Part shown: positions 8,933-17,529 of the stretch, piece by piece
How the letters are laid out: every line of letters starts with the position of its first letter
Numbering within the stretch: the stretch's first letter is position 1
Assembly (NCBI GenBank): GCA_946887045.1
Contig: CAMPKC010000060.1
Coordinates: 1-27,075, forward strand
Reading direction: 5' to 3'
Source: an uncultured Sphingobacteriaceae bacterium
Lineage (GTDB): Bacteria; Bacteroidota; Bacteroidia; Sphingobacteriales; Sphingobacteriaceae
Length of the DNA stretch: 27,075 bases
Position numbers and translations under genes: made by a program
The notes under the pieces: generated by a model
What the model was told of the DNA's origin: nothing
The model's database searches: none
The model's input: only the letters and a program-made list of their open reading frames with translations

Positions 8933-9538
8933 CTAAATAAACCAGATAAAAAATTTTAAAAAAATCAAAAGTCCGGTAATAAACTCCTTTTGAAGTTTTA
9001 ACCGAAAAACCTTCAACGCATTTTGAATTTGTTTTCTGACGGTCTTATCCGAGATATGAAGTACTTCGGCTATTTCCTTATGGCTTAACTCCTCCCTCCT
9101 GCTAAGAATAAAAATCTGCTTCATCTTAGACGGTAAATTTTCAATTTCCTTATCAATGAGCTGGGAAAGTTCTTTAGCATAATAAAGCTCTTCAGATGAA
9201 GTTTGCAAATCAGAAAAAGACTCTGGTAAGATTGTCATCAATTTACTTTTGCCGGCTACTTTTTTGAGATACACCAAAGCCTTATATCTAACTGCAGTGA
9301 ATAAATATGCAGAAAGACAATCTATTTTACTTAATTCCGCTTTCCGATTCCAGAGAGAAATAAAAACATCCTGCAAAATATCCCCTGCTTCTTCTTTATC
9401 TTTAATCACTCTTACGATATATACTAAAAGGCTTTCCCAGTAACGTTCATAAACTACATCGAATGCAAGTTTATTCCCCTCACTAATCAACACCATCAAT
9501 TGAGCATCCTCTAGTATTTTAATATCACGAGTGTTCAT
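8933..9538 (-). CDS. ECF RNA polymerase sigma factor of the FecI/RpoE type
   Basis: The 201-residue protein carries sigma region 2 (about 25-90, AFDVVYERYWESLLVYI, then EAGDILQDVFISLWNRK) and region 4 with a helix-turn-helix (about 130-182, LPSKMKQIFILSRREELSHK, then IAEVLHISDKTVRKQIQNAL). It lacks regions 1 and 3, as ECF factors do. The last 15 residues are strongly hydrophobic (LLIFLKFFIWFI), a tail seen in some Bacteroidota members that might touch the membrane. Its position next to fecR and susC makes susC its likely target. Its own promoter was not identified in 9539-9775. Confidence 0.94.
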   Translation of the reverse strand: MNTRDIKILEDAQLMVLISEGNKLAFDVVYERYWESLLVYIVRVIKDKEEAGDILQDVFISLWNRKAELSKIDCLSAYLFTAVRYKALVYLKKVAGKSKLMTILPESFSDLQTSSEELYYAKELSQLIDKEIENLPSKMKQIFILSRREELSHKEIAEVLHISDKTVRKQIQNALKVFRLKLQKEFITGLLIFLKFFIWFI

Positions 9539-9949
9539 ATCGTTAAACTGATGAAAATTAAATGCAGCTAAGCTAAACAGGTTTAAAGCTTATATCGGTT
9601 AGTGCTGCAACATTCTGTTTACAATTGTCTAATATACACTTTTAATATTTCAAGAAAAATCATTTTTCATTTTTCCAGGGCTACTAAATGACATGAACGG
9701 TGAAATATGCGTTAACCTACTAGCCCTTTCATAGCTATTCACGACGAGACAAGAAATAAACTGGGTAGGGGTTAAAGTACTATTGAAGTACCTTTTAAGT
9801 ACCCTTTCAGTACCTATAAAGTACCTCTTATAAAAGGTACTTTATCAGTTGCTATTAGAACCTTTAATAATATTTAACCTTTAGCTTAACATTGTTTCAC
9901 TCTTATTCTTGCCGGGTGCCGTATACTTTCCTTACCAAAGCAACATCTT
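9539..9949. other. Intergenic region upstream of the sigma gene
   Basis: This stretch has no credible gene. It is AT-rich and presumably holds the sigma-gene promoter on the minus strand, though no good -7/-33 pair stands out. It contains the 11-bp-period GTAC repeat array described separately (9777-9844). Confidence 0.5.
9777..9844. repeat. Short tandem array with 11-bp period, ending in an inverted copy
   Basis: GTAC occurs at 9777, 9788, 9799, 9810 and 9821, exactly 11 bases apart, within degenerate units of the form AGTACCTNTTA. A final GTAC at 9837 is in an inverted unit. TAAAGTACCT (9817-9826) and AGGTACTTTA (9835-9844) form a perfect 10-bp inverted repeat around an 8-base spacer. Eleven bases is close to one helical turn, so bound proteins would sit on one face of the DNA. 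Confidence 0.85.
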
Positions 9950-10069
9950 ATGGCTTTCTTAAAAAGTAATTTCGAATTTACAGGCAGCATCGGAAGTGTT
10001 TCTGCTTACACAAACACCGAAACACTTATAATTACGGAAAACAAAAGGATAAAAACCTCCTGGCATTGA
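9950..10069 (+). pseudogene. 39-codon remnant of a small Bacteroidota protein family
   Basis: This plus-strand frame encodes 39 residues starting MAFLKSNFEFTGSIGSVSAY and ending RIKTSWH. From memory it resembles the first third of a multicopy hypothetical family in Sphingobacteriaceae, which begins with a GSIGxVSfYT-type motif and continues with an IKTS-type motif; that family is typically well over 100 residues long. Here the frame stops right after the IKTS-like motif and 3 bases before the convergent lyase stop, suggesting truncation. A 9-bp inverted repeat (AAGTGTTTC at 9994-10002, GAAACACTT at 10019-10027) lies within it. It could also be a genuine short gene or chance; no clear RBS is seen. 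Confidence 0.4.
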
Positions 10070-10072
10070 TAA

Positions 10073-12100
10073 TCACTTCTTTTTCTTATCCCTCAGAATC
10101 CGAACATTATCAAACATCAGTCTTGTTGTTTTACTTGTAATACCAGAAGATACCGCAATCCCGGCATAGATAATGTGTTTGAAAGGGATGGTTGCGCTTC
10201 CCGCTTCTGTCCAAGTCTGTCCATCCGTCGAACCAAATGCCGTGAATGCGTCACCAATTCGTTCTAATTTCAACCAGTAATATCCGGTTAAACGACCATG
10301 GGTTACCACCGGATCAGCTAAAAACGAACCCTTGTTTTTAATAGCTGCAGCGCTTCCCGGAGTTTCTCGTGTTATAAACTGCAAATGCCAGTTCGGTGCC
10401 TCGATCTGAGAGGTTTTACCCGGATAAATGATAATAGATATATGTGCTGAGTTTTCAGAAAGGCCATCACGCATTGTTATTCCAAAGCTGGAGAACTGTG
10501 AGCTCGGCTGAGGCACAAATCTTAAAACAATACTTCCATTTCCTTTAATCGATTGATATGTATAATGAAATTGATCTGCAAGACTATCTAAACCCATTCC
10601 GGCTCCTTCGATAGTAAACTGCTTTCCATCAAATCCGGTACTTCCAGAGAGCTCGCCCGTTCCGATGCTACGTTGGCTCCATCTGTCAGGAGGCCCTGCA
10701 CTTACCCCGGTTTCCATTGCATCCAGGCTTTGACCTTTTCCGTTGGTTGCCGATACAGTATAATAGTAAACCTTCCCTTTTTTGATAGCTTTATCAGTAT
10801 ATTTTGCATCGGCTAAATTACTGGCGATGACCTTATAAGGGCCACCACTTTTGTTGGCCCTTTTTACGGTGTATGCTTTTGCACCAATGGACTCTACCCA
10901 GGTAAGCAGTATTTCTTTCTCCGAACCCGTCCCAATAATAGCGCCAGGCGACGCAGGTGTTACATTCCGAGCGTCAGAAACAGCATCTTCCTTGTGTCTG
11001 GTAAAAAACAACGTTCCGTAACCGGGATGATCTGCTCCGGGACGTCCAGGACCCTCAGGTCGTATTTTCTCTGCTGCCTGCTGTGTGAAAGATGCAGGCA
11101 ATCCCATACGATTTACGTAATGGTTATACACTTGCTCATAAACTGCGCGGAGCGGACCTCTGTCCTGCCTCGCTATCGTTTGATGAAAGTATTTACCGGT
11201 ATGGTCTAGTGTGGTAACGAAAGGGACCTCATTACCCAAATTAAATTTGGCCACATATTCAAAGCCTTTCAGCAACAGATTATCAGCATAGCCATATAAA
11301 TTTAATCCCTGGTGCCATGCAATTTCAGAAGATTCGGCCAGCATACCGATTCCTAATTGCGTATGCCCCTGGTCGCGACCGCTTTCCTGAATCTGGCCAT
11401 CCTGATTGATTACATAATGACTCAATCTACCGTTGCCATGACCATTCACATAGTATCTCAATGCACGTTCAAATATTAATCTGTCGTTACAAAAAACGCC
11501 TATTGCCATCACCGTTTTTATCGCTGCCGCATCCCAGTTTCCGTTGGCAAAAGGTGCAAAGTTTTTAAGTACCGGGTAGATAACCTCTTTAAAATGTTTT
11601 TCAGTTTGCTTGATGTCTGCATCAGACCAATCGGCATTTGTATAGCGCAGAATTTCCGCCGCATTCACCATTTTAAAAGGTCCCAGCCCAGCCATCAATA
11701 CCGCATCGCGACCGGTTATCGATTTTAGTGTTGAGGACCAGGCGTTGACAATTTCCTTTGCTTTTTCTGCATAAGCTTTTTCGCCTGTGATGGCCCACAT
11801 AACCGCATTTTGATGAGCTGCATTCGCATCAGTATCATAAGTTCCCTGACCCACAGTCGGATTTCTGCCTACCATTGCCATAGGCCCCTGCATTTTATAG
11901 GTATTTTTTGAAACCGGGTTTTCTGCGAAAACTTTAAAGCCGCTGTAAATAGGTTCCTGCTTTTCAGCGACAGCTATTTTCATTCGTTCTAAGTCTTCTT
12001 TACTATGAAGAATTCCAGGATGAACAAAGGACTGACCAGAGACAACTCCGGTGATAGTACAAATTGCTAGAGCGATGCTAAACGAAATTAAGGTTCTCAT
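10073..12100 (-). CDS. Alginate-lyase-fold polysaccharide lyase with Fn3 and lectin-like tail
   Basis: The 675-residue secreted protein (signal peptide to about residue 23, VVSGQ) has an N-terminal alpha-toroid of the Alginate_lyase Pfam type (about 30-330). Conserved-looking segments are NGNWDAAAIKTVMAIGVF (about 187-204) and ESGRDQGHTQLG (239-250). Several such proteins act on glucuronan or other uronate polymers rather than alginate (PL38-like), so the substrate is open. An Fn3-like domain spans about 382-467 and a DUF1349/concanavalin-like domain about 472-672. It starts one base after the stop of the arabinofuranosidase gene (TAA-T-ATG), so the two are translationally coupled. A lyase here fits the GH88 unsaturated-uronyl hydrolase in the same locus. 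Confidence 0.8.
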   Translation of the reverse strand: MRTLISFSIALAICTITGVVSGQSFVHPGILHSKEDLERMKIAVAEKQEPIYSGFKVFAENPVSKNTYKMQGPMAMVGRNPTVGQGTYDTDANAAHQNAVMWAITGEKAYAEKAKEIVNAWSSTLKSITGRDAVLMAGLGPFKMVNAAEILRYTNADWSDADIKQTEKHFKEVIYPVLKNFAPFANGNWDAAAIKTVMAIGVFCNDRLIFERALRYYVNGHGNGRLSHYVINQDGQIQESGRDQGHTQLGIGMLAESSEIAWHQGLNLYGYADNLLLKGFEYVAKFNLGNEVPFVTTLDHTGKYFHQTIARQDRGPLRAVYEQVYNHYVNRMGLPASFTQQAAEKIRPEGPGRPGADHPGYGTLFFTRHKEDAVSDARNVTPASPGAIIGTGSEKEILLTWVESIGAKAYTVKRANKSGGPYKVIASNLADAKYTDKAIKKGKVYYYTVSATNGKGQSLDAMETGVSAGPPDRWSQRSIGTGELSGSTGFDGKQFTIEGAGMGLDSLADQFHYTYQSIKGNGSIVLRFVPQPSSQFSSFGITMRDGLSENSAHISIIIYPGKTSQIEAPNWHLQFITRETPGSAAAIKNKGSFLADPVVTHGRLTGYYWLKLERIGDAFTAFGSTDGQTWTEAGSATIPFKHIIYAGIAVSSGITSKTTRLMFDNVRILRDKKKK

Positions 12101-12101
12101 A

Positions 12102-14033
12102 TTATTTTTTTAAATCCCAGTAAACCACATACCGTTCCCTGTGGATATCATAAAGCGGCCTGAGCAGAATACCTTCCTTTATAGTTTTAAAAGTGAGATT
12201 CTGGCCTGAAAGCGGTTTTATAGCAGAGTTTAACTTTGTGGTGTCCAGTGTTAAAGATTTGGTAATTCCTGCCGGAACATTATAGTTATATGTATAATAG
12301 TCATTGTATAGAAGCGGATTTGAGTAGGGTGCCTTGTGAATAAAATTATCGGTTCCCATTACTCCGGCCAGCACGATCGGACCATAAGTAAAGGTAACTT
12401 TATCACGGTTATCAGTTGCCGCAACCAACTGCAAATCCATCGGAAAATTTACCTCTAGGTTATCTCCTTTTTTCCAAGTTCTGGAAAAAGAGATATAGCT
12501 GCCAGACCGAGCATTAACTTTGACGGTTTTTCCATTAACTTTTACAAATGCCCCGTTCTTTGCCCATGAAGGAAAACGGATATTTATAAGAGTATTTCCA
12601 GACTTGGCGGCTAGAATAGTAAATTTTGCGACTCCTTCCTGCGGAAACCGGGTTTCCTGCCTCATGGAAAATCCCTTTTCCTTCCAGTTTAATTCGGAGG
12701 ATATAAACTGATTTACGTAAACAGCATTGTCGCTGTGATAATATATGGCCTCGCCATATTTAGCATGATTCTCAAAACCGCTACCCACACAGCACCAGAA
12801 GGAACTGTCGGGCGTGCTGTAAACTTTGTGAGCGCCGGGAAGCATCGGAAGGAAATATGAAATCATTCCGGTTGCGGGGTCCTGCTGACCTAAAATATGA
12901 TTAAAAAGGGCTTTCTCGTAATAATCAGCATATTTGGCATTTGCTGTGTGTGTAAACAAATGTCGTGTCAACTTAAGCATGTTGTATACATTGCACGATT
13001 CGCCGGTATAGCCTGTTAAGTGATTTGTAAGATCATCAGCTTTAAAGAACTTTTCCTTATCACTGTTACTCCCGGTTACAAATGAGTGATGATCTGTAAC
13101 AGTCTGCCAGAAAAAAGAAGCAATTTTGTCACCGTCTCCTTGGGCTTCAATTTCGTATTGGCGGGTCATCCCCAAAAGCTTGGGAATATAGGTATTGGCG
13201 TGTTTCTTTTCGAGAATATCTTTTCCCTCTCTCAAAGGATCCAACATTTCGTTATGATAGAAAAACTCGGAAACCCATTTGTATTCCGCATTTCCCGTAA
13301 TAGCATAGAGATTATAAAAAGATTCATTAATACCGCCAAACTCATTCCGTAGCATTACCACTCGTTGTTCAGCAGTTACAGGTTTCAATTTATTGTAGGC
13401 CCATGACCCCATTTTAGAGACCACGTCTAATGCCTGCTTATTATTACAATAAAGATATTGATCTATTAAGCCGGAATATATTTTATGTAGTGTATACCAT
13501 GGCGCCCATACTCTTTTACCTTCAAGATTCCGATTTATTAGTTCCTGAGGATATGCGCTTAGATATCCGCCCTGATTTAATACTTTTTGAACTTCTGCGA
13601 GGCCCGACACGAGGCTATCTGCTTTGATTTTATATCTTTCATCACGGGTAGAAGCATACATCAAAGCCAATCCCGAAAGGATATGACCCGTAGAATGCCC
13701 CCGGAGTTCACAATCCAATGATTCCCATCCACCAAGCTTTTTCATAGTAAAATAACCACCTTCGTTTCCACTATAAATTCCGGCATTGGTTCTGAAGCTG
13801 TGCAGCAGCTGGCTTACACCGATGGATAGTATCCATTTTTGCTCGCGCTCCATATTGTCCTTAAAGCGACTGTCGAGCAATTTTACCTCATCCAGATCAA
13901 AGCTGGAAACAGCCGGTTTTAATTTATCCTGTATGACGAATTTATCCTTATGTTGTCCGGGATAATGCGATTGGGCATTTACTCCTAACGAAATGGAAAT
14001 TAATACCAGAAGAACGCTGATGTACCTTTTCAT
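12102..14033 (-). CDS. DUF1680 glycosidase, probable GH146-type beta-L-arabinofuranosidase
   Basis: The 643-residue secreted enzyme probably removes beta-L-arabinofuranose. The chosen start gives MKRYISVLLVLISISLGVNA, a clean signal peptide; the frame opens at 14090 with 19 extra residues that lack signal character. The metal-site residues of this fold are present: an E-x-C pair (ESCNVYN, E345 and C347) and a CC pair (WCCVGSGFENHAKY, C414 and C415). These match the Glu/Cys zinc ligands and cysteine nucleophile known from GH127 HypBA1, with nearly identical spacing. The wording around them is closer to GH146 than to GH127 by eye. It leads an operon with the lyase gene and carries a perfect palindromic operator 103 bases upstream. 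Confidence 0.85.
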   Translation of the reverse strand: MKRYISVLLVLISISLGVNAQSHYPGQHKDKFVIQDKLKPAVSSFDLDEVKLLDSRFKDNMEREQKWILSIGVSQLLHSFRTNAGIYSGNEGGYFTMKKLGGWESLDCELRGHSTGHILSGLALMYASTRDERYKIKADSLVSGLAEVQKVLNQGGYLSAYPQELINRNLEGKRVWAPWYTLHKIYSGLIDQYLYCNNKQALDVVSKMGSWAYNKLKPVTAEQRVVMLRNEFGGINESFYNLYAITGNAEYKWVSEFFYHNEMLDPLREGKDILEKKHANTYIPKLLGMTRQYEIEAQGDGDKIASFFWQTVTDHHSFVTGSNSDKEKFFKADDLTNHLTGYTGESCNVYNMLKLTRHLFTHTANAKYADYYEKALFNHILGQQDPATGMISYFLPMLPGAHKVYSTPDSSFWCCVGSGFENHAKYGEAIYYHSDNAVYVNQFISSELNWKEKGFSMRQETRFPQEGVAKFTILAAKSGNTLINIRFPSWAKNGAFVKVNGKTVKVNARSGSYISFSRTWKKGDNLEVNFPMDLQLVAATDNRDKVTFTYGPIVLAGVMGTDNFIHKAPYSNPLLYNDYYTYNYNVPAGITKSLTLDTTKLNSAIKPLSGQNLTFKTIKEGILLRPLYDIHRERYVVYWDLKK

Positions 14034-14122
14034 TAACATTTCAATTGTTTTATACGGCGCCAGATGCCGGCAATATATCATCGACTTCATAAATATAGAT
14101 AAGGCTTACAATTTTATGCAAG

Positions 14123-14151
14123 TTAACATAAATTCACTAAATCGATTTAGT
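14123..14151 (-). promoter_or_regulatory. Operator and candidate promoter of the arabinofuranosidase-lyase operon
   Basis: ACTAAATCGATTTAGT at 14136-14151 is a perfect 16-bp palindrome. On the minus strand, five bases further on, TATGTTAA (14130-14123) is a partial -7 box, matching six of the eight positions of TAnnTTTG, and TTTT abuts the operator where a -33 would fall. The geometry equals that of the GH43 and GH88 promoters. The palindrome is certain; the promoter boxes are weak. Confidence 0.7.
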
Positions 14152-14182
14152 AAAAATAAAAAAATCCATTCAGGCTCAACAA

Positions 14183-16081
14183 TTAATTTTTATGTTCAAA
14201 AAGAAACGCCAACAGCTGGCTTGTAAAACCTTTAGGGTTTTCGAGGTTACTTACATGACCAGCGTTTTGTACCCAAGCCTGTCTGGCTGAAGGCACCAAG
14301 TCCAAGAGCTTACTTCTACGCCCTGCGTCAGCATCTCCTGTCAAAACCAGAACCGGCACGCTTACTTTCTGTTGCTTCAGCTTCTCGGCCACAGAAGTAC
14401 CCAATAAAAATCGCGGCTCCACATGGGTTGGTTGCCAGGCATCCCATTTATAAATCATATCCCAAACCGGACGCCTGATATCTTCTAAAACTACCCCGTC
14501 ACGGGTGGTTAGCCCCTGCCACCATTCTAATTTATTATTATGAATACCTTTCTCTCTGTAAAGATCTATTTCCTGACGACGTTTAGCAACTGCTTCCCTG
14601 GTCCACGGAACCGAAGGGCCCGGTGAACCGCCCCAGACATCCCCGCTGGCCGCGGTAACTGATAGTAAACGTTCAGGATATAATGCTAAAAGGTCGGTTG
14701 CGATAAACCCTCCCATAGAAAGTCCAACGATATGTGCCTTCTTAATTTTCAGTTTATCCATTAATTGAATTACATCACGCGCATGCATTGTATTGGAGAA
14801 CTCGACTGGCATACTGCTGCGCCCATATCCGCGAACATCATAACGTATCACTCTAAATCTTAGAGATAAAGACTCAAACTGCGGATTCCACTGATAGTGA
14901 TCAAAGGAATGTCCATGTATGAAAATAACCGGCTGTCCTTTTCCTTTTTCTTCATAAAACAATCTGCCCCCTTCATCTACCGCTATATATCCTCGTTTTA
15001 CTTCCCGGTGTCGGCTGTCCTCGATCGCATCCCGTACTAATAATGGCAAAACCGGACTGGCGAAAAAAGAATTGAATCCACCTTTCATGCTGGCTACCCT
15101 TGCCAGAAAAAAGCCATAAACCTTATTTTTCTTGTCAATCCATGGATAAGCGCCGGCCCAGCTCGGACTGCTGATTAGTGCTGGATCGCCTTTGCCATCC
15201 AGCTCTTCGCGCCATTGGCCCAATCCATAAATATCTTTTCGGTCTGTGGTCCTTGTTTTCTCCACATATTCTCCAGCATGGACCGTTGCGCTTCTCACCT
15301 GATCTGCTTGCATCTCCTTAACTGAATTAGCAGACAATATTCTCCTGCCCTTAAAAATGCCCTCATTCATAATCATATTTAAAAAGCCGGCATAATCAGA
15401 AAGACTTGTTCTGGCGCCACCTCCCAGCATCGGACTGTGACCGGGAGTTTCATCCACCGGTGTAAAATGAGTAGATACCATGCTTAAAGGACGGGCTATT
15501 TTGTGCTGAAAAAGAGTTTCCCAATCTTTACCCGTCGCGAGTTCTGCCATACGTCCGGCGACCTGCATTGCCAGTCCGCCGTACTTAAATTTAGTACCTG
15601 GCAGAGTATCGGCCGGGAGCTTAACAATTTCCGCTACTGATTCTTTTAAGGTTTGATAGTTATCCGTCCGGTTGCCTTTCGGCTGATAATCAGGATATCC
15701 GGCGGTATGCGACAATAATTGTCTTAACGTAGCTTCCCCCTTTACATCAGTAAATTCAGGAAGCCATTGTTTTACTTTATCATCCCAGGATAATTTCCCA
15801 CCATCAACTACAGCAGCTATGGTAGCGGCGGCAAGCCACTTCCCGGCAGAAGCTATATAGGCAACAGTCTCGGGCTTGTAATCACCGAAATATTTCCGAT
15901 AGATTATTTTATCCTCCTGAGCTACTATAATCGACGCACCTGTATAATATCCTGAGTCGACCCAAGCGTTTATCTTGCTATCTATCAACCTGAAATCATA
16001 GCCCCTTACCGGCTGTGCGTTTACATTATTGGCAAGCAATAACAAGCCAATAAGCATACCGGTAAGCATTCTATCGAACAT
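14183..16081 (-). CDS. Fusion of beta-lactamase-type serine hydrolase and alpha/beta hydrolase
   Basis: The 632-residue protein joins two unrelated serine-hydrolase folds after a signal peptide (ending VNAQ). Residues about 30-350 are a class C beta-lactamase/esterase-like domain with S78-x-x-K81 (SAGK) and a Y167-G-G motif where family members usually have YxN or YSN. Residues about 363-632 are an alpha/beta hydrolase with an HGHS oxyanion segment, nucleophile S455 in GLSMGG, an acid at D583 or D585 (GDAD), and H609 (AGHVSNLE). Both catalytic sets look intact. The start overlaps the stop of the transporter gene by one base (TAATG), so the two are coupled. A role in removing acyl esters from imported oligosaccharides is inferred; the substrate is unknown. 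Confidence 0.85.
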   Translation of the reverse strand: MFDRMLTGMLIGLLLLANNVNAQPVRGYDFRLIDSKINAWVDSGYYTGASIIVAQEDKIIYRKYFGDYKPETVAYIASAGKWLAAATIAAVVDGGKLSWDDKVKQWLPEFTDVKGEATLRQLLSHTAGYPDYQPKGNRTDNYQTLKESVAEIVKLPADTLPGTKFKYGGLAMQVAGRMAELATGKDWETLFQHKIARPLSMVSTHFTPVDETPGHSPMLGGGARTSLSDYAGFLNMIMNEGIFKGRRILSANSVKEMQADQVRSATVHAGEYVEKTRTTDRKDIYGLGQWREELDGKGDPALISSPSWAGAYPWIDKKNKVYGFFLARVASMKGGFNSFFASPVLPLLVRDAIEDSRHREVKRGYIAVDEGGRLFYEEKGKGQPVIFIHGHSFDHYQWNPQFESLSLRFRVIRYDVRGYGRSSMPVEFSNTMHARDVIQLMDKLKIKKAHIVGLSMGGFIATDLLALYPERLLSVTAASGDVWGGSPGPSVPWTREAVAKRRQEIDLYREKGIHNNKLEWWQGLTTRDGVVLEDIRRPVWDMIYKWDAWQPTHVEPRFLLGTSVAEKLKQQKVSVPVLVLTGDADAGRRSKLLDLVPSARQAWVQNAGHVSNLENPKGFTSQLLAFLFEHKN

Positions 16082-17343
16082 TAGTGTTTTACTTTATAAA
16101 ACTTAGCGCCAAACGCGAAGATTACGATGTAGCAGATGATAGGCAAATAATAAGCATGGGCTACGCCCACGTTATCTGCAACTTTACCCATAATAAGCGG
16201 GAAAAGCGCACCACCTACAACTCCCATTGAAATAAAGGAAGAGGCCTGTTGCGTATGTTTCCCAAGATTTTTAAGACCCAGACTGAAAATTGTCGGGAAC
16301 ATGATACTGAAAAAGAAATTGATTGCAAGCAGAGCAATAAAAGATGGCCAACCAAAATCCTGAGCAACGATGATACACATGAGAATATTTGCCAGCGCAA
16401 AGCTTGCAAGCAAAGTCGCAGGTGCAATAACCCGCATTAAAAAAGTACCGATAAAACGTCCTGAAAGCATCATGAACATAAACAGCACCATATACTTACC
16501 CGCAGTTGCTTCACTAAATCCCATTTGCTCATGACCGTAGTTTATAAAAAACGCCCAGGTTCCGCTTTGAGCGGCTACGTTAAAAAACTGAGCAGCTACA
16601 GCCCATCTAAAATGAGTGTGCTCGAATAACTTTTTTCCGGGTGTCAGGTCGATATTTACGGCATCGCCATCAGCAGAAACAGCGTGAGGATCGGTTGTGG
16701 GTGGAACTTTTACAAAAGAAAACGAAATTGCAATAAGGGCAATCAGGCCGCCGATAACTAAATATAAAATCTTAACAGATGTAAGATCTGTACTGCCGGG
16801 AGTGTAATTCTGGAATAAAAAGTAGGATCCGATAGCTGGTCCGAGCATCGCTCCAACAGCATTAAATGACTGAGCAAAATTCACCCTCTGATCGCTGGTT
16901 CTCTGATCTCCCAGGGCGGCCATAAATGGATGCGCTACAGTCTCAAGTGTGGATAAACCGCATCCCAGGATAAATAACGCTATCCCGAAAAAAGTAAATG
17001 ATGCCGTATTCGCCGCAGGCACAAAAAGAAAAGCCCCCGTGGCAAAAAGGGATAAACCCAATAAAACTCCATTCTTATACCCAAACCGCTTCATAAACAA
17101 CCCGGCAGGAATACCCATGACAAAGTAAGCACCAAAGATTGCAAATTGTACAAAGGCAGACTGACTTCTGCTCAGGCTCAGAGTGCTCTGAAAGTGCCTG
17201 TTTAAAATATCGGCCATGGTAATTGCAATCCCCCAAAACATAAAAAGGGATGTGACGAATATCAGGGTAAGCAGGAATTTCTTTTCAGTAAATGCTGGTT
17301 TGGCTGGTACTGATTTTTCAACTAAGGTTGTTTCTGGTATCAT
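16081..17343 (-). CDS. FucP-type MFS sugar:proton symporter
   Basis: The 420-residue inner-membrane protein has about 12 hydrophobic segments and strong FucP-subfamily character (NRHFQSTLSLSRSQSAFVQF, then GAYFVMGIPAGLFMKRFGYK near residues 48-95, and AVGAMLGPAIGSYFLF). FucP relatives carry L-fucose, glucose/galactose or other monosaccharides, so it probably brings released sugars into the cytoplasm; which sugar cannot be told. It is the first gene of a two-gene operon with the fusion hydrolase (1-base overlap) and has its own operator 89 bases upstream. Confidence 0.9.
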   Translation of the reverse strand: MIPETTLVEKSVPAKPAFTEKKFLLTLIFVTSLFMFWGIAITMADILNRHFQSTLSLSRSQSAFVQFAIFGAYFVMGIPAGLFMKRFGYKNGVLLGLSLFATGAFLFVPAANTASFTFFGIALFILGCGLSTLETVAHPFMAALGDQRTSDQRVNFAQSFNAVGAMLGPAIGSYFLFQNYTPGSTDLTSVKILYLVIGGLIALIAISFSFVKVPPTTDPHAVSADGDAVNIDLTPGKKLFEHTHFRWAVAAQFFNVAAQSGTWAFFINYGHEQMGFSEATAGKYMVLFMFMMLSGRFIGTFLMRVIAPATLLASFALANILMCIIVAQDFGWPSFIALLAINFFFSIMFPTIFSLGLKNLGKHTQQASSFISMGVVGGALFPLIMGKVADNVGVAHAYYLPIICYIVIFAFGAKFYKVKH

Positions 17344-17414
17344 AAAGAATTATTTAAGAAAGGCTTTTGTACATTGAAAATTACTTCTCCGTACTTTTGG
17401 TTTATAATCTATTT

Positions 17415-17447
17415 CAAATATATAAATATCTACTAAATCGGTTTATA
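17415..17447 (-). promoter_or_regulatory. Operator and promoter of the transporter operon
   Basis: On the minus strand, TATATTTG (17422-17415) is an exact -7 match. The palindrome at 17432-17447 (ACTAAATCGGTTTATA on the plus strand) lies 9 bases upstream, so it overlaps the expected -33 region rather than sitting wholly in the spacer. The right half-site is degenerate (TTTATA for TTTAGT), making this the weakest of the four internal operators. Confidence 0.65.
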
Positions 17448-17529
17448 TAAAAAACAATCTGCTACTTCTGATCATGTGAAAGTCGCTTATGATCGGCATT
17501 TCTGATAAAAAATTTATCTTCATTTTACA

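Noticed and set aside
9586..9604. ATCGGTTAGT near the sigma gene, resembling the shared operator
   Set aside because: When the central CG is aligned, one half-site is shifted by a base and only about half the outer positions match, so it does not qualify.
14152..14182. Terminator after the fusion hydrolase (T-rich run on the minus strand)
   Set aside because: The T-tract is present but no convincing stem precedes it; the T-run may instead serve as the upstream promoter region of the arabinofuranosidase operon.
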